Shown: positions 7,389-16,306, numbered from the stretch's first letter. The stretch is 64,000 nucleotides of DNA from Thermohahella caldifontis (GCF_041153465.1 NZ_CP154858.1:1984001-2048000), one strand, 5' to 3'. The notes: a model not told the origin generated them from the letters alone. A program made the numbers and translations.

Positions 7389-9587
7389 TCACGTCTCCAG
7401 ATCAATACCGGCTGCCCGGGCGCGTGCCCGGTGCAGTTTCTTGTAGCTTTCTATCAGGCGCAGATGCTTGTCCAGCCCTTCCAGATTCATGCTGGTGGGC
7501 GTCAGGCCATGGAAGCGCACCCGACCTTCCACGGAACCCAGCACGGCGTCTGTCACCTCATCGCCGAACATGCGGCGGAACGCCCCAACGTAGTCATCCA
7601 GCTCCAGATCCTCATCCAGTACCACCTCCAGTACCGCACGCATGGCCTGGTAGAACAGGCCGCGTTCCACGGTATTGTCGTTGTACTGCAGGAACATCTC
7701 CGTGTATTCCAGCGCCTCTTCCAGTCGTCCCAGCGCCAGACAGACAAGCAGTTTCAGTTCGAGAACGGTGAGCTGCCCCCAGACGGTGTTTTCATCAAAT
7801 TCGACACCGATAAGGGTGATGATGGTCATGTAATCATCAAGCTGATATTCCTCGAACCGCTCCAGCAGGGCTTCCAGCTGGTCGTCATTCAGGCGGTGCA
7901 GGTTGAGGATGTCCTCGCGGAAGGCCAGAGCCTTGTTGGTGTTGTCCCAGATGAGGTCGTCCACCGGGTAGACTTCCGAGTAGCCCGGCACCAGAATGCG
8001 ACAGGCGGGCACGCCCAGATCCGTGTATTCGGCCACGTACACCTCCTTGCCCATGTCCGCCAGCAGGCCGAGCAGAAAGGCCGACTCCTCCCCGGTGGTG
8101 CCTGAAAAATCCCAGTCCGCGAATTCGTAGTCCGGACGGGCGCTGAAAAAACGCCAGGAGACCACGCCGGTGGAGTCGATGAAGTGCTCCACGAAGTTGT
8201 TGGGCTCACTGACTGCCGTACTGTTGAACGTGGGCGGCGGCACATCATTGAGCCCCTCGAAGCTGCGCCCCTGAAGCAGTTCCGTCAGGCTGCGCTCCAG
8301 CGCCACATGAAAGCTCGGATGGGCACCGAAGGAGGCGAACACACCGCCTGTGCGAGGGTTCATCAGCGTCACGCACATGACCGGGAACCGGCCACCCAGG
8401 GAGGCATCCTTGACCAACACCGGAAAACCCTGGGCTTCCAGTGCACGGATCCCTTCGACAATTTCCGGGTAGCGGGACAGCACCGATTCCGGCACATCCG
8501 GCAGGGCGATTTCCTGTTCGATGATCTCCCGCTTCACGGCGCGCTCGAAGATTTCCGACAAGCACTGCACTTTTGCTTCCGCCAGTGTGTTGCCCGCGCT
8601 CATGCCATTGCTCAGGAACAGGTTTTCGATGAGATTGGAGGGGAACCAGACCGTTTCTCCGTCCGACTGCCGCACAAACGGCAGACAGACAATGCCCCGG
8701 TCCGCCCGTCCGGAGTTGGTGTCGATCAGGTGTGACGCGCGCAGCTCGCCCTCCGGGTTGTAAATGGCCAGACAGTGTTCGTCCAGCATGCCATCCGGCA
8801 GCGTATCATCGGGCCCCGGCTGAAACCACTTCTCATCGGGATAGTGGACAAAGGGTGCGTTGGCGATGTCCGGCCCGAAGTACTGGTCGTTGTAGAAGAA
8901 GTTGCAGCTGAGGCGCTCCATGAACTCGCCCAGCGCCGAGCACAGGGCGCTCTCCTTGGTCGCGCCCTTGCCGTTGGTGAAGCACATGGGCGATGCGGCA
9001 TCCCGGATATGCAGGGACCACACATGCGGCACGATATTGCGCCAGGAGGCGACTTCGATCTTCATGCCCAGATCGGCGAGAATCCGCGTAAAGCGCGCGA
9101 TGGTTTCCTCCAGCGGACAATCCTTGCCCTCGATGTAGGTACGGTGCGTGTCATCCGGCCGGATCGTGAGCAAGGCCTGGGCATCGTCATCAAGGCTGGT
9201 CACGTGCTCGATCACGAACTCCGGTCCTTCCTGAATGACCTTCTTGACCGTGCAGCGCTCGGCAGCGCGCAGAATCCCCTGCTTGTGCTTTTCCGGCAGA
9301 TCTTCCGGCAGCTCGATCTGAATCCTGAAGGTCTGCTTGTAGCGGTTCTCCGGGTCCACGATGTTGTACTGGGCCACGCGGATGTTGTCCGTGGGAATGT
9401 TGCGCGCCTTGCAGTACACCTTCACGAAATAGGCGGCACACATGGCCGAGGAGGCCAGAAAGTAATCGAAGGGGCCGGGTGCGGAGCCGTCGCCCTTGTA
9501 ACGGATGGGCTGGTCTGCAATGACCGTGAAGTCGTCGAATTTGGCTTCGAGCCGAAGATTGTCGAGAAAGTTGACCTTGATTTCCAT
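7389..9587 (-). CDS. OsmC domain / YcaO domain fusion protein
   Basis: A 732-residue cytoplasmic protein. Residues 1-135 form an OsmC/Ohr-like domain (GPFDYFLASSAMCAAYFV with the usual Cys region). Residues about 190-570 form a YcaO domain (SLHIRDAASPMCFTNGKGAT, GEFMERLSCN, and the ATP-binding SEIFERAVKREIIEQEI with its Glu-rich pattern). A helical tail of about 150 residues follows. YcaO proteins use ATP to activate amide backbones. This exact fusion is a known proteobacterial family related to E. coli YcaO, which has been linked to RimO-dependent methylthiolation of ribosomal protein S12. The C-terminus lacks the Pro-rich PxPxP tail of peptide-cyclising YcaOs and no precursor peptide lies nearby, so a housekeeping role is more likely than natural-product synthesis. 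Confidence 0.9.
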   Translation of the reverse strand: MEIKVNFLDNLRLEAKFDDFTVIADQPIRYKGDGSAPGPFDYFLASSAMCAAYFVKVYCKARNIPTDNIRVAQYNIVDPENRYKQTFRIQIELPEDLPEKHKQGILRAAERCTVKKVIQEGPEFVIEHVTSLDDDAQALLTIRPDDTHRTYIEGKDCPLEETIARFTRILADLGMKIEVASWRNIVPHVWSLHIRDAASPMCFTNGKGATKESALCSALGEFMERLSCNFFYNDQYFGPDIANAPFVHYPDEKWFQPGPDDTLPDGMLDEHCLAIYNPEGELRASHLIDTNSGRADRGIVCLPFVRQSDGETVWFPSNLIENLFLSNGMSAGNTLAEAKVQCLSEIFERAVKREIIEQEIALPDVPESVLSRYPEIVEGIRALEAQGFPVLVKDASLGGRFPVMCVTLMNPRTGGVFASFGAHPSFHVALERSLTELLQGRSFEGLNDVPPPTFNSTAVSEPNNFVEHFIDSTGVVSWRFFSARPDYEFADWDFSGTTGEESAFLLGLLADMGKEVYVAEYTDLGVPACRILVPGYSEVYPVDDLIWDNTNKALAFREDILNLHRLNDDQLEALLERFEEYQLDDYMTIITLIGVEFDENTVWGQLTVLELKLLVCLALGRLEEALEYTEMFLQYNDNTVERGLFYQAMRAVLEVVLDEDLELDDYVGAFRRMFGDEVTDAVLGSVEGRVRFHGLTPTSMNLEGLDKHLRLIESYKKLHRARARAAGIDLET

Positions 9588-9731
9588 GAAGATTCCGGGG
9601 GTGACTGGTGACCAAACGGGCTGCGGGGGCGCAGAAAGCGGGTATTATCCCAGTTTTGGGCACGAATGGCACGGCCTGCGGAGAATGGCCGGGCGACGCC
9701 TCCCGGCCACGGGGATTCTCCGGCCCCAGGT

Positions 9732-10061
9732 TCAGCCCTGACCGGATGCGTCGTTGCGCTCAGACACCTCGCGCGTGGATTCGGCGGCCACCTTGCCCGT
9801 CTCGACCGTATCGATCAGATCCGTGGCAAGGGCGCCCAGGCTCTGGTTGACTTCCCGGATGGTGCCGTAAACGATGGTCAGTATCTGCTGCTGACGCTCG
9901 CGCAGTGCACTGATCCGCGCCTCCGGCGCCCCTGCACGAACGAGCACATCCAGTGCCGCATCGCCGATGCGCTGATGAATCCTTTCCACCGATTCCACGG
10001 TCTGGTCAATCCCGGTCTGAACGGTGTCCTTGATGATTTCAAGTTGCTGCAACCAGCCCAT
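9732..10061 (-). CDS. small phasin-like helical protein
   Basis: A 109-residue, almost entirely helical protein (MGWLQQLEIIKDTVQTGIDQ, then TVESVERIHQRIGDAALD and LGALATDLIDTVE). The pattern resembles small phasin-like or apolipoprotein-like proteins with amphipathic helices, and no cysteines or membrane segments are present. The ATG at 10061 is chosen because AGGAGGG lies 5-6 bases upstream; an upstream start would overlap the desaturase gene. It follows the desaturase stop on the same strand by about 30 nt, so it may be the third gene of that operon. Binding to lipid or storage-granule surfaces is an inference from shape and context. Confidence 0.6.
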   Translation of the reverse strand: MGWLQQLEIIKDTVQTGIDQTVESVERIHQRIGDAALDVLVRAGAPEARISALRERQQQILTIVYGTIREVNQSLGALATDLIDTVETGKVAAESTREVSERNDASGQG

Positions 10062-10090
10062 GGTCGCCCTCCTGTCCTGTCTGGTCCGGA

Positions 10091-11248
10091 TCATGCGGTC
10101 ACGGCGGCCTCCGCCATGCCGGCCGCCCTGTGCTTGCGACGCCCCGGCAGGGAGTATCTGAGCACCCGTTTGACCACGCTCAGATACTGTTTCCAGAACG
10201 GTCCGGTATTATAGGGGATACCGTAGCGTTCCGCGATCCTTCGGACCTCGAGGGAAATTTCCGGGTAGCGGTGAGCAGGCAGATCCGGAAACAGATGATG
10301 CTCGATCTGATAGCTCAGATGGCCGCTCAGAATGTGCAGCCAGCGGCCGCCCTCGAAGTTGCTCGATCCGGTGAGCTGGCGGTAGTACCAGTGGCCGCGG
10401 CTTTCGTTCTCGCACTCTTCGGGCGTAAACGTGTGCGCTCCTTCCGTGAAGTGTCCGCAGAAGATGATGGTGGATGCCCAGAGATTGCGCGCGGCATTGG
10501 CCAGACCGTTGCCCAGCATCACCTTCCAGAACAGGGGGCCGGCCAGGGCGGGAAAGAACACATAGTCCTTGAAAATCTGCCGGCCGGCCTTCTTCGCCGC
10601 ATCGCGCAGATAGCCTTTCTTCTCCTCCAGCCGGAACGTGCCGTTCCAGAGGCGCTCCGCTTCCAGCTCATGCAGGGCGACCCCCCACTGAAAGAACAGG
10701 CTCAGCAGCCCGAAGTAAACAATCTGGGGCAGGCGTAACGGATGCCAGGGGGTGTCATCTGACAGCCGCAGCACGGCATAACCATAATCCCGGTCCTTGC
10801 CCACGATATTGGTAAAGGTATGGTGCTCGTAGTTGTGCGTGCGCTTCCAGGAATCCTTGTCGCAGGCCGTATCCCAGTCGAAATTGCGGGAATGAATGAG
10901 CGGATCGTTCATCCAGTCATACTGACCGTGCATCACATTGTGGCCGATTTCCATATTGTCGAGGATCTTGGCAATGGACAGTGCCACCACCCCGAGCCCG
11001 AAGGAGACCGGCGTGATGCCGAGATGGATGAACGTCCGCCCGGCAATTTCACTCATGCGCTGGATTCGGATCAGATTGCGGATATAGCTGGCATCGCGTT
11101 CGCCAAGATCAGCACGCACGGCGTCCCGCAAGGCGTCCAGTTCCCGGGCCAGCGCATCAAGCTTTTCGGGAGCAGGGATGGAAGGTGTTCCCGCTGATGC
11201 CTGTGAGCGGGCCTCTTTCAATACTTCAATTGTCAGTGCCTGTGTCAT
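10091..11248 (-). CDS. membrane fatty acid desaturase
   Basis: A 385-residue membrane-bound di-iron desaturase. Three histidine boxes are visible: HNVMHGQYD near residue 95, HNYEHHTF near residue 130 and QIEHHLF near residue 320. The last one, with Gln before EHH, is typical of the linoleoyl-CoA/DesA3-type branch. Four membrane helices are expected between boxes two and three. The ATG at 11248 has AAGGAGG eight bases upstream; a second ATG six bases earlier is too close to that site. It sits directly behind a ferredoxin-NADP reductase fused to a plant-type ferredoxin, its probable electron donor, and is probably controlled by the divergent TetR regulator. Position specificity on the acyl chain cannot be read from sequence. 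Confidence 0.9.
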   Translation of the reverse strand: MTQALTIEVLKEARSQASAGTPSIPAPEKLDALARELDALRDAVRADLGERDASYIRNLIRIQRMSEIAGRTFIHLGITPVSFGLGVVALSIAKILDNMEIGHNVMHGQYDWMNDPLIHSRNFDWDTACDKDSWKRTHNYEHHTFTNIVGKDRDYGYAVLRLSDDTPWHPLRLPQIVYFGLLSLFFQWGVALHELEAERLWNGTFRLEEKKGYLRDAAKKAGRQIFKDYVFFPALAGPLFWKVMLGNGLANAARNLWASTIIFCGHFTEGAHTFTPEECENESRGHWYYRQLTGSSNFEGGRWLHILSGHLSYQIEHHLFPDLPAHRYPEISLEVRRIAERYGIPYNTGPFWKQYLSVVKRVLRYSLPGRRKHRAAGMAEAAVTA

Positions 11249-11268
11249 GTTCATGTCCTCCTTGAGGG

Positions 11269-12375
11269 TCAAAGGGCCAGGTCAACCGGCGTGACCGGGG
11301 TACTGATGCAGATCTGGATCTCTTCCTCGCCGTAACCGGAAAGTTCGCCGGTCAGCAGGTTGCGCACCAGGCCCTGCTGCTTGGTACATTTGCAGGTGTG
11401 GCAGATCCCCATGCGACAACCGGCGGTCGGATTGAGCCCCGCCTGTTCAGCCAGCGTCAGCAGGCTGGCGGTCTCACGGGTTTCGATCTCTCTTTGGCTG
11501 GCACTGAAACGCACGCGCACCGGCGCATTGAGCGCCCGGGCCACCGGTGCGATGCCAAAACGCTCCTCCACCAGACTTGCCTCCGGCAGCCCCCGTGCAA
11601 GGAGCCCCTCGCGAACCCGTGCCCGGAATGGTTCGGGGCCGCACACATAAACCCGTACCGGAGACAGTGCCATGGCCTTGTCCAGATGCGCATCCGCCAC
11701 ACGCCCGTGAGGCAGCCCCTTCCCATAAACCGGAACGGGTGCCGATTCCGCGATCATGTGCAGGTGAAAACGGGGATACCGCTCCGCCAACGCCTGCAGC
11801 GGCCTGACCATGATGAAGTCTTCCGGCGTGCGGGCGAAATACATCAGGGTCGCAGGTACCGGCATGTCCTGACGAGCCAGTGCTTGCAGATGAGAGGCCA
11901 CGGGGGTGATGCCTGACCCTGCGGCAAACCAGACGATGCGCTCGTGCAGGGGGTGGGGCAGCCTGAAGTCTCCCGTCGCCCTCGACAGGCTGACAACCTG
12001 CCCGGGTTTCAGATGGTCATGCATCCAGCCGGTCACCCGGCCATCAGGTACACGCTTCACGGTCAGCGTAACCACCCCCTCGGCGGCCCACCGCTCCGGC
12101 GCGGAAGACAGGCTGAAAGTGCGTGTATGGCGAACGCCCCGGATCTCAAGCGTGACGTGCACGTGCTGACCCGCTTCGAATCCGGGCCAGCGATTGTCCG
12201 TCCTGAGCACCCAGGTCCGGGTATCCTGCGTTTCCGGCCAGCTGTCCACGACCTGTGCCCGGTACTCCCTGAATGACCACATGGGGTCAATGGCCTGAAC
12301 CAGCTGTTCAAAGTAGTCACCGGCTCGCGGCGAGTTGAACAGACTGAGATTGAATGCGCGCTGCAGTGCAGACAT
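11269..12375 (-). CDS. ferredoxin reductase with C-terminal 2Fe-2S domain
   Basis: A 368-residue flavoprotein electron-transfer enzyme. After about 40 residues comes a FAD-binding barrel (residues 45-145, flavin motif RTFSLSSAP), then an NAD(P)-binding domain (FAAGSGITPVASHL, YVCGPEPFRARV), and a C-terminal ferredoxin domain with cluster ligands CRMGICHTCKC plus a later Cys in IQICIST. This is the layout of reductases that feed membrane desaturases. It is cotranscribed with the desaturase 20 nt downstream. GAGGAAG precedes the start. A -35/-10 pair and operator-like dyad lie 30-65 bases upstream. Expected reaction: NAD(P)H to FAD to the 2Fe-2S cluster to the desaturase di-iron centre. Confidence 0.9.
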   Translation of the reverse strand: MSALQRAFNLSLFNSPRAGDYFEQLVQAIDPMWSFREYRAQVVDSWPETQDTRTWVLRTDNRWPGFEAGQHVHVTLEIRGVRHTRTFSLSSAPERWAAEGVVTLTVKRVPDGRVTGWMHDHLKPGQVVSLSRATGDFRLPHPLHERIVWFAAGSGITPVASHLQALARQDMPVPATLMYFARTPEDFIMVRPLQALAERYPRFHLHMIAESAPVPVYGKGLPHGRVADAHLDKAMALSPVRVYVCGPEPFRARVREGLLARGLPEASLVEERFGIAPVARALNAPVRVRFSASQREIETRETASLLTLAEQAGLNPTAGCRMGICHTCKCTKQQGLVRNLLTGELSGYGEEEIQICISTPVTPVDLAL

Positions 12376-12401
12376 GGCGGCTTCCTCGTTTCGACATTTT
12401 C

Positions 12402-12439
12402 AGTGCACAGTTGTACTCCCAATATAAAACGCCTGTCAA
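12402..12439 (-). promoter_or_regulatory. desaturase operon promoter with operator over the -10
   Basis: Read on the minus strand, a perfect TTGACA (12439-12434) is followed after 18 bp by TACAAC (12415-12410). The dyad AGTACAACTGTGCACT (12417-12402) covers the -10. Its core GTACA-NN-TGTGC is close to the GTACA-NN-TGTAC core of FabR/DesT-type operators. A repressor bound here would block the polymerase. Confidence 0.6.
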
Positions 12440-12606
12440 CAAATATTTTCAAACACAAAACATATCCCTTCAATTTCAGTACACTACACACAGCATACCA
12501 GGTCATTCGCGTAGAATCTCATGTACACACTTGAACTGATGACATCCCAAAAAGCGCTCTGCGCTCTTATCCCTTTGCGTTGCGGGCCGGCAGCAACCGC
12601 ATCGGC

Positions 12607-12653
12607 CTGCCATCCTGACGCCATTCGGAGTACAATCGTCCACTCAGTTGTAC
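12607..12653 (+). promoter_or_regulatory. tetR promoter with inverted GTACAA/TTGTAC half-sites
   Basis: CTGCCA (12607-12612), 18 bp, then TACAAT (12631-12636). GTACAA at 12630-12635 and TTGTAC at 12648-12653 form an inverted pair overlapping the -10 and the predicted start of transcription. The same GTACAA element lies on the desaturase -10, suggesting autoregulation by the encoded TetR protein. Confidence 0.5.
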
Positions 12654-12663
12654 GGGCAGAGCC

Positions 12664-13287
12664 ATGCAGACACGCGAGGAAAAGAAACGACAGACCCGGC
12701 AGGCGCTGATTCAGTCAGCGCTGGACTGGGTGGATGAAGGCAAACCGCTGGCATCACTGAGCATCCGTGAAATCGCCAAGCGGGCTGGCGTGGTGCCCAC
12801 CGCCTTCTACCGGCACTTTCAGGATGTGGAAGATCTGGCACTGAGCCTGGTGGACGAGCTGAGCCGGGTGCTGCGCAGACTGCTGCGCGAGGTACGCTCG
12901 TCAGATGAGACACACCCGCCCCGGGTGCGGGACTATCTGGATCAGTACTGCCACTACGTGCTCGCCAACCGCGTCTGGTTTGTATTTCTGGTTCAGGCCA
13001 TGACCGGCGGCACACTGGCCGTACGCCGGGCCATCCGCAGCGAGCTTCACTATTTTGCCCATGAGCTGGCGCTGGACATGCGCCGCCTGGATGTCCTGCC
13101 GAATCTCAGCCTCGAACGACTGGAAGATGTGATGCTGCTGGCCCTGCAGACCGCAGCCTTCAACACCTCGGAGCTGGTGGATCTGCCCGCCGGCCACGAG
13201 GCACTGCTGAATGACTTCAAGGCCCACCTGCGGCGCCAGATTCAGCTGATCTTTGTCGGGGCCCGGCATTGGCGGGAACGGGATTGA
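12664..13287 (+). CDS. TetR-family regulator, FabR/DesT-like
   Basis: A 207-residue repressor. The N-terminal helix-turn-helix is clear (SIREIAKRAGVVPTAFYRHF, residues 36-55), and the ligand-binding part begins DVEDLALSLVDELSRVL. The first 60 residues match the FabR/DesT group, which senses the ratio of saturated to unsaturated acyl-CoA and represses desaturase or fabA/fabB genes. The gene diverges from the ferredoxin-reductase/desaturase operon, and similar half-sites cover both promoters. The ribosome site is weak (GGGCAG), in keeping with low expression. The DesT-like role is inferred from context and general similarity. Confidence 0.85.
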   Translation: MQTREEKKRQTRQALIQSALDWVDEGKPLASLSIREIAKRAGVVPTAFYRHFQDVEDLALSLVDELSRVLRRLLREVRSSDETHPPRVRDYLDQYCHYVLANRVWFVFLVQAMTGGTLAVRRAIRSELHYFAHELALDMRRLDVLPNLSLERLEDVMLLALQTAAFNTSELVDLPAGHEALLNDFKAHLRRQIQLIFVGARHWRERD

Positions 13288-13385
13288 TGCGAGATATTGC
13301 CACCCCCGATGATTGCCCCGGCCATAGCCATTCGCGATCCGATCCATTAAAACAAGGGCATGATCAACAGGCTCCGGAGATCCCC

Positions 13386-13823
13386 ATGAAAACGCTGAAC
13401 AAGGATTACCAGTCCACCTTTCTGCAATCAGTCTTTGATGTCACGGTGCACCTGAACGGTGACGCCCTGGAAGCGGATGTGACCTTCCACGAGCGCCACG
13501 AAGGCCCGCCGGGGCATGCCCATGGCGGCAGCATCGCCACCGTGCTCGACGAAATGATGGGCACTCTGGCCTGGGCCAGCGGCCACAAGGCTGTCGCGGG
13601 GCGGCTGAGCGTGGACTACCGCCAGCCGGTTCCCCTGAAGGTCCCGCACCGGGTGACCTGCCGGATTGACGAGCGTCGCGGCCGCAAGGTATTCATCAGC
13701 GCCGACCTGCTGGGTCCGGACGGCACGGTCCGGGCCCAGTCAGAGGGCATTTTCTTTGATCTGGGAGAGGATTTTCACGCCCTGAAGGACAAGGCCGAGG
13801 CGGCCCGTCAGGACATCGCCTGA
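13386..13823 (+). CDS. hotdog-fold thioesterase, PaaI/YbgC-like
   Basis: A 145-residue protein with the PaaI-type hotdog core: GPPGHAHGGSIATVLDEMMG (His-Gly-Gly-x-Ile and the catalytic Asp/Glu helix), RLSVDYRQPVPLK and an outer strand TVRAQSEGIFFDL. Such proteins hydrolyse acyl- or aryl-CoA thioesters as dimers of hotdog units. GGAG lies seven bases before the ATG at 13386. It follows the TetR regulator by about 100 nt on the same strand, so a link to fatty-acid metabolism is plausible but not shown. Substrate unknown. Confidence 0.85.
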   Translation: MKTLNKDYQSTFLQSVFDVTVHLNGDALEADVTFHERHEGPPGHAHGGSIATVLDEMMGTLAWASGHKAVAGRLSVDYRQPVPLKVPHRVTCRIDERRGRKVFISADLLGPDGTVRAQSEGIFFDLGEDFHALKDKAEAARQDIA

Positions 13824-13871
13824 GGGCACCGGAGAGCCCGGGTCGGACCACAGGGCCCGGACCCCGTGGGG

Positions 13872-15218
13872 CTACGGACGGGCAGGCGCCGCATCCAGAC
13901 CGTGAACAATCCGCGGCCAGTAGGTGTTGAAGTCGAATGAGGGGCTGTGCTCCGGGGTGTGGCACTTCAGGCAGACCGGCCCCTGTTCGCCCAACACTTC
14001 CGCCAGTTTCACCTGACCGCCACTTTCCACATGGGCCCGGCCCGGTCCGTGGCAGGACTCGCACTGGACATTCATGCGGTCCGGTGTGGTCTGCGGGTCG
14101 ATGAACCCGCCGGGCTCACCGAATCCCACGGTATGACAGCCGATGCAGTTGGCATCAAAGGCCTTGTTCACCGCCTCCAGCTTGGCAAAGGCCCCCGCAT
14201 GGTTGGATGCCTTCCACACCTCATGCGCGCTCTGATGGCAACCGGCGCAGGCCTGCTCTCCTGCCCAGGGGCTGTCGGTGGTGCCCTCCCCCTGCAGCAA
14301 GGCCACCTGGCGCTGATAATCTTCCATCAGGGCATCGGTATAACCCTGATACCAGTCCTTCAGGCGCTCCGCCTCGCCGACACTGGCCGGGAGAGTCACC
14401 ACCTCATGGCGTGCCACGGCCAGTGAGTTGTCCGGATTCACCGTCAGCGTCAACCGGGCCAGGCGCTGCCCGCGGGTACCCGGCTTCAGCACCCAGGTCC
14501 TGCCCTGCCGGACCGGCTCGCCATACTCTTCGGAGTCAGGCCGGATCAGCAAGACATCAATGGCATCCAACGGGAGCATGCGGTTGGCCTGGTCCCAGGT
14601 CAGGGTGGTCGATACCACCGTCAGGTAGCCATCTCCCCTGGCCTTCAGGAGTGCTTCGTGGAACCCGCCATCCATCTCTGCACCCGGGAATCCCTCGCCC
14701 TGCATGGCCGAATAGGGTGATTCTGCCGGGTTGAGCCAGGCGAAGAACGCCAGCTTGCGGCCATCCCGGTTCAGATAACGCACCCTCTCGAACGGCAGGT
14801 TGACCGCGTTGCTGGCCACCCAGGGGACCTGGGCTGTTTGAAGAAAGTCCACACCATAGTCGAGATCCTTCCACTGCAGACCCACGGCATCCCAGCTCTG
14901 GGCAGCCACACCGCTCAGAATGAAGCGACTGGTAATCTTGTCCGTGGGGCTGCGGGAGTTGAACAGCCCGCCTGCATTAATGAAAAAGGTATCCGGTCGT
15001 TCCGCGCGCCAGCTGTCCAGCATCCTGGTCTGCCTGAGGATGCCCCCCAGATTGCCTTCCAGCGTGCAGCCACAGGCTTCGAGCTCTCCGTTGAGATTGC
15101 CCGCATAGACCAGCGTCCACTCTCCCGCAGTCAGCTGAGGCCGGGTGCCGGGTACGCAGGCCACCAGCAGGGCCAGCCCTGCCAGCAGAAAAGACCGAAA
15201 GAGAATACGGAAGTGCAT
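13872..15218 (-). CDS. lipoprotein with degenerate phosphoesterase domain and tetraheme cytochrome domain
   Basis: A 448-residue exported lipoprotein (lipobox LLVAC). Residues about 30-290 follow the calcineurin/5'-nucleotidase (SoxB-like) metallophosphatase layout: VYAGNLNGELEACGC, INAGGLFNSR and a later region where further ligands should lie. The expected metal ligands are altered: the DxHG-type motif is GNLNG and the GD motif is GGLF. Residues about 320-420 contain four c-type heme motifs (CAGCH, CIGCH, CESCH, CLKCH), as in cytochrome c554-like domains, plus extra His residues for axial ligation. The protein is probably an electron carrier facing the periplasm or outside. It is four bases downstream of a DsbA-like gene, so they are one operon. 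Confidence 0.8.
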   Translation of the reverse strand: MHFRILFRSFLLAGLALLVACVPGTRPQLTAGEWTLVYAGNLNGELEACGCTLEGNLGGILRQTRMLDSWRAERPDTFFINAGGLFNSRSPTDKITSRFILSGVAAQSWDAVGLQWKDLDYGVDFLQTAQVPWVASNAVNLPFERVRYLNRDGRKLAFFAWLNPAESPYSAMQGEGFPGAEMDGGFHEALLKARGDGYLTVVSTTLTWDQANRMLPLDAIDVLLIRPDSEEYGEPVRQGRTWVLKPGTRGQRLARLTLTVNPDNSLAVARHEVVTLPASVGEAERLKDWYQGYTDALMEDYQRQVALLQGEGTTDSPWAGEQACAGCHQSAHEVWKASNHAGAFAKLEAVNKAFDANCIGCHTVGFGEPGGFIDPQTTPDRMNVQCESCHGPGRAHVESGGQVKLAEVLGEQGPVCLKCHTPEHSPSFDFNTYWPRIVHGLDAAPARP

Positions 15219-15222
15219 GCGC

Positions 15223-16227
15223 TTACTCCTTGCTGCCCGCTTCCTTCAGCGACGCATCAATGACACGGGAAAGATCCGCCTCCAGATCGGGAGAGGCGTG
15301 AACCAGCCTGCCATTGACGAAGAATGTCGGAGTACCGCTGATGCCCAGCGCCTCCCCTTCGGCGTAGGACTCATCCACCTTCTTGCGCGTCGCTTCCTTT
15401 GCATAACAGGTGTTGAATGCCCCGGTATCCAGCCCCACTTCCTTCGCCAGCATTTCCGGGGTGATGCTCTTCAGGTAAGCCTGCCGGGCAAACGCCGTGT
15501 CATGATAGGCCCAGAACTTGCCCTGCTCGTCCGCACAGACGGCACCATAGGCGATCTTGCGCGAAATGCCGGACGGATTGATGGGAAAATCACGGTACAC
15601 AAAACGGAGCTTGTCACCATACTTTTCCACCAGCCGGTCCATGACCGGTACCGCATCCTTGCAATGCGGACACTGGTAGTCCGCAAACTCCACCAGAGTC
15701 ACAGGGGCATTTTCAGGGCCCTTGGCCGGATACCCACGGGTATTCACGCTGAAGCGGGGAGCTTCGGGCTGTGCCAGCAGGACGGCATACCCCTTCTCCT
15801 CTTTCAGGCGCGCCAGCAGTGCCTGAACCTGCTCACGGAACTGCTGATTCTGCAGGTACTGACGAATCTGCTCCCTCATCTGCTCCAGTGTGCCCGGCAT
15901 GCGGGCCTGATTCTGTTCGTAGAAGGCCTTGATGGCGGCATCGTCCGGCACGTCCACCTTGAAAACCCGGTTCTGAATTTCACGCGGCGTGACGCCGGCC
16001 TTTCCGGCCTCCGCCTCCAGCCAGGTCTCGATCACATAATTGTCGATGGCCTGTTGCTGCTTGGCACGCATCTCCAGGGCCAGCGAATGGAACTCCTGCC
16101 GGAGCTTGGCGGGCAGGTTGGCGTCGGTGTAGGTCTGGCCGTCAAAGGAAAAGACGGGGTCTGCGGCAGTGACCGGCAGGCTGAAGGCAACCAGCACCAC
16201 CAGTGCGCAGTGGCGAAAGGGTTTCAT
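15223..16227 (-). CDS. periplasmic DsbA-family thioredoxin with N-terminal helical domain
   Basis: A 334-residue secreted protein (signal MKPFRHCALVVLVAFSLPVTA). Residues about 25-140 are helical and SurA/trigger-factor-like (ALEMRAKQQQAIDNYVIE, MREQIRQYLQNQQFREQV). Residues about 165-330 are a DsbA/BdbD-type thioredoxin domain with the active site CPHC (near residue 185) and cis-Pro in GISGTPTFFV. The two further cysteines fit the BdbD-like pattern. It probably oxidises or isomerises disulfides. Because it lies immediately before a tetraheme cytochrome gene, a role in handling the CxxCH cysteines or folding that partner is an attractive inference. No dsbB-like partner is seen in the window. 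Confidence 0.85.
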   Translation of the reverse strand: MKPFRHCALVVLVAFSLPVTAADPVFSFDGQTYTDANLPAKLRQEFHSLALEMRAKQQQAIDNYVIETWLEAEAGKAGVTPREIQNRVFKVDVPDDAAIKAFYEQNQARMPGTLEQMREQIRQYLQNQQFREQVQALLARLKEEKGYAVLLAQPEAPRFSVNTRGYPAKGPENAPVTLVEFADYQCPHCKDAVPVMDRLVEKYGDKLRFVYRDFPINPSGISRKIAYGAVCADEQGKFWAYHDTAFARQAYLKSITPEMLAKEVGLDTGAFNTCYAKEATRKKVDESYAEGEALGISGTPTFFVNGRLVHASPDLEADLSRVIDASLKEAGSKE

Positions 16228-16306
16228 GGCAGTTCCTTGTTGTTCGTTAAGGGGGCATCATGGCCGCATTATAGCCACAAGCGGGACCTGTCCCCATGAC
16301 ATTTTA

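Noticed and set aside
7389..9587. Thiazole/oxazole peptide biosynthesis cluster around YcaO
   Set aside because: No precursor peptide, dehydrogenase or transporter adjacent, and no PxPxP tail.
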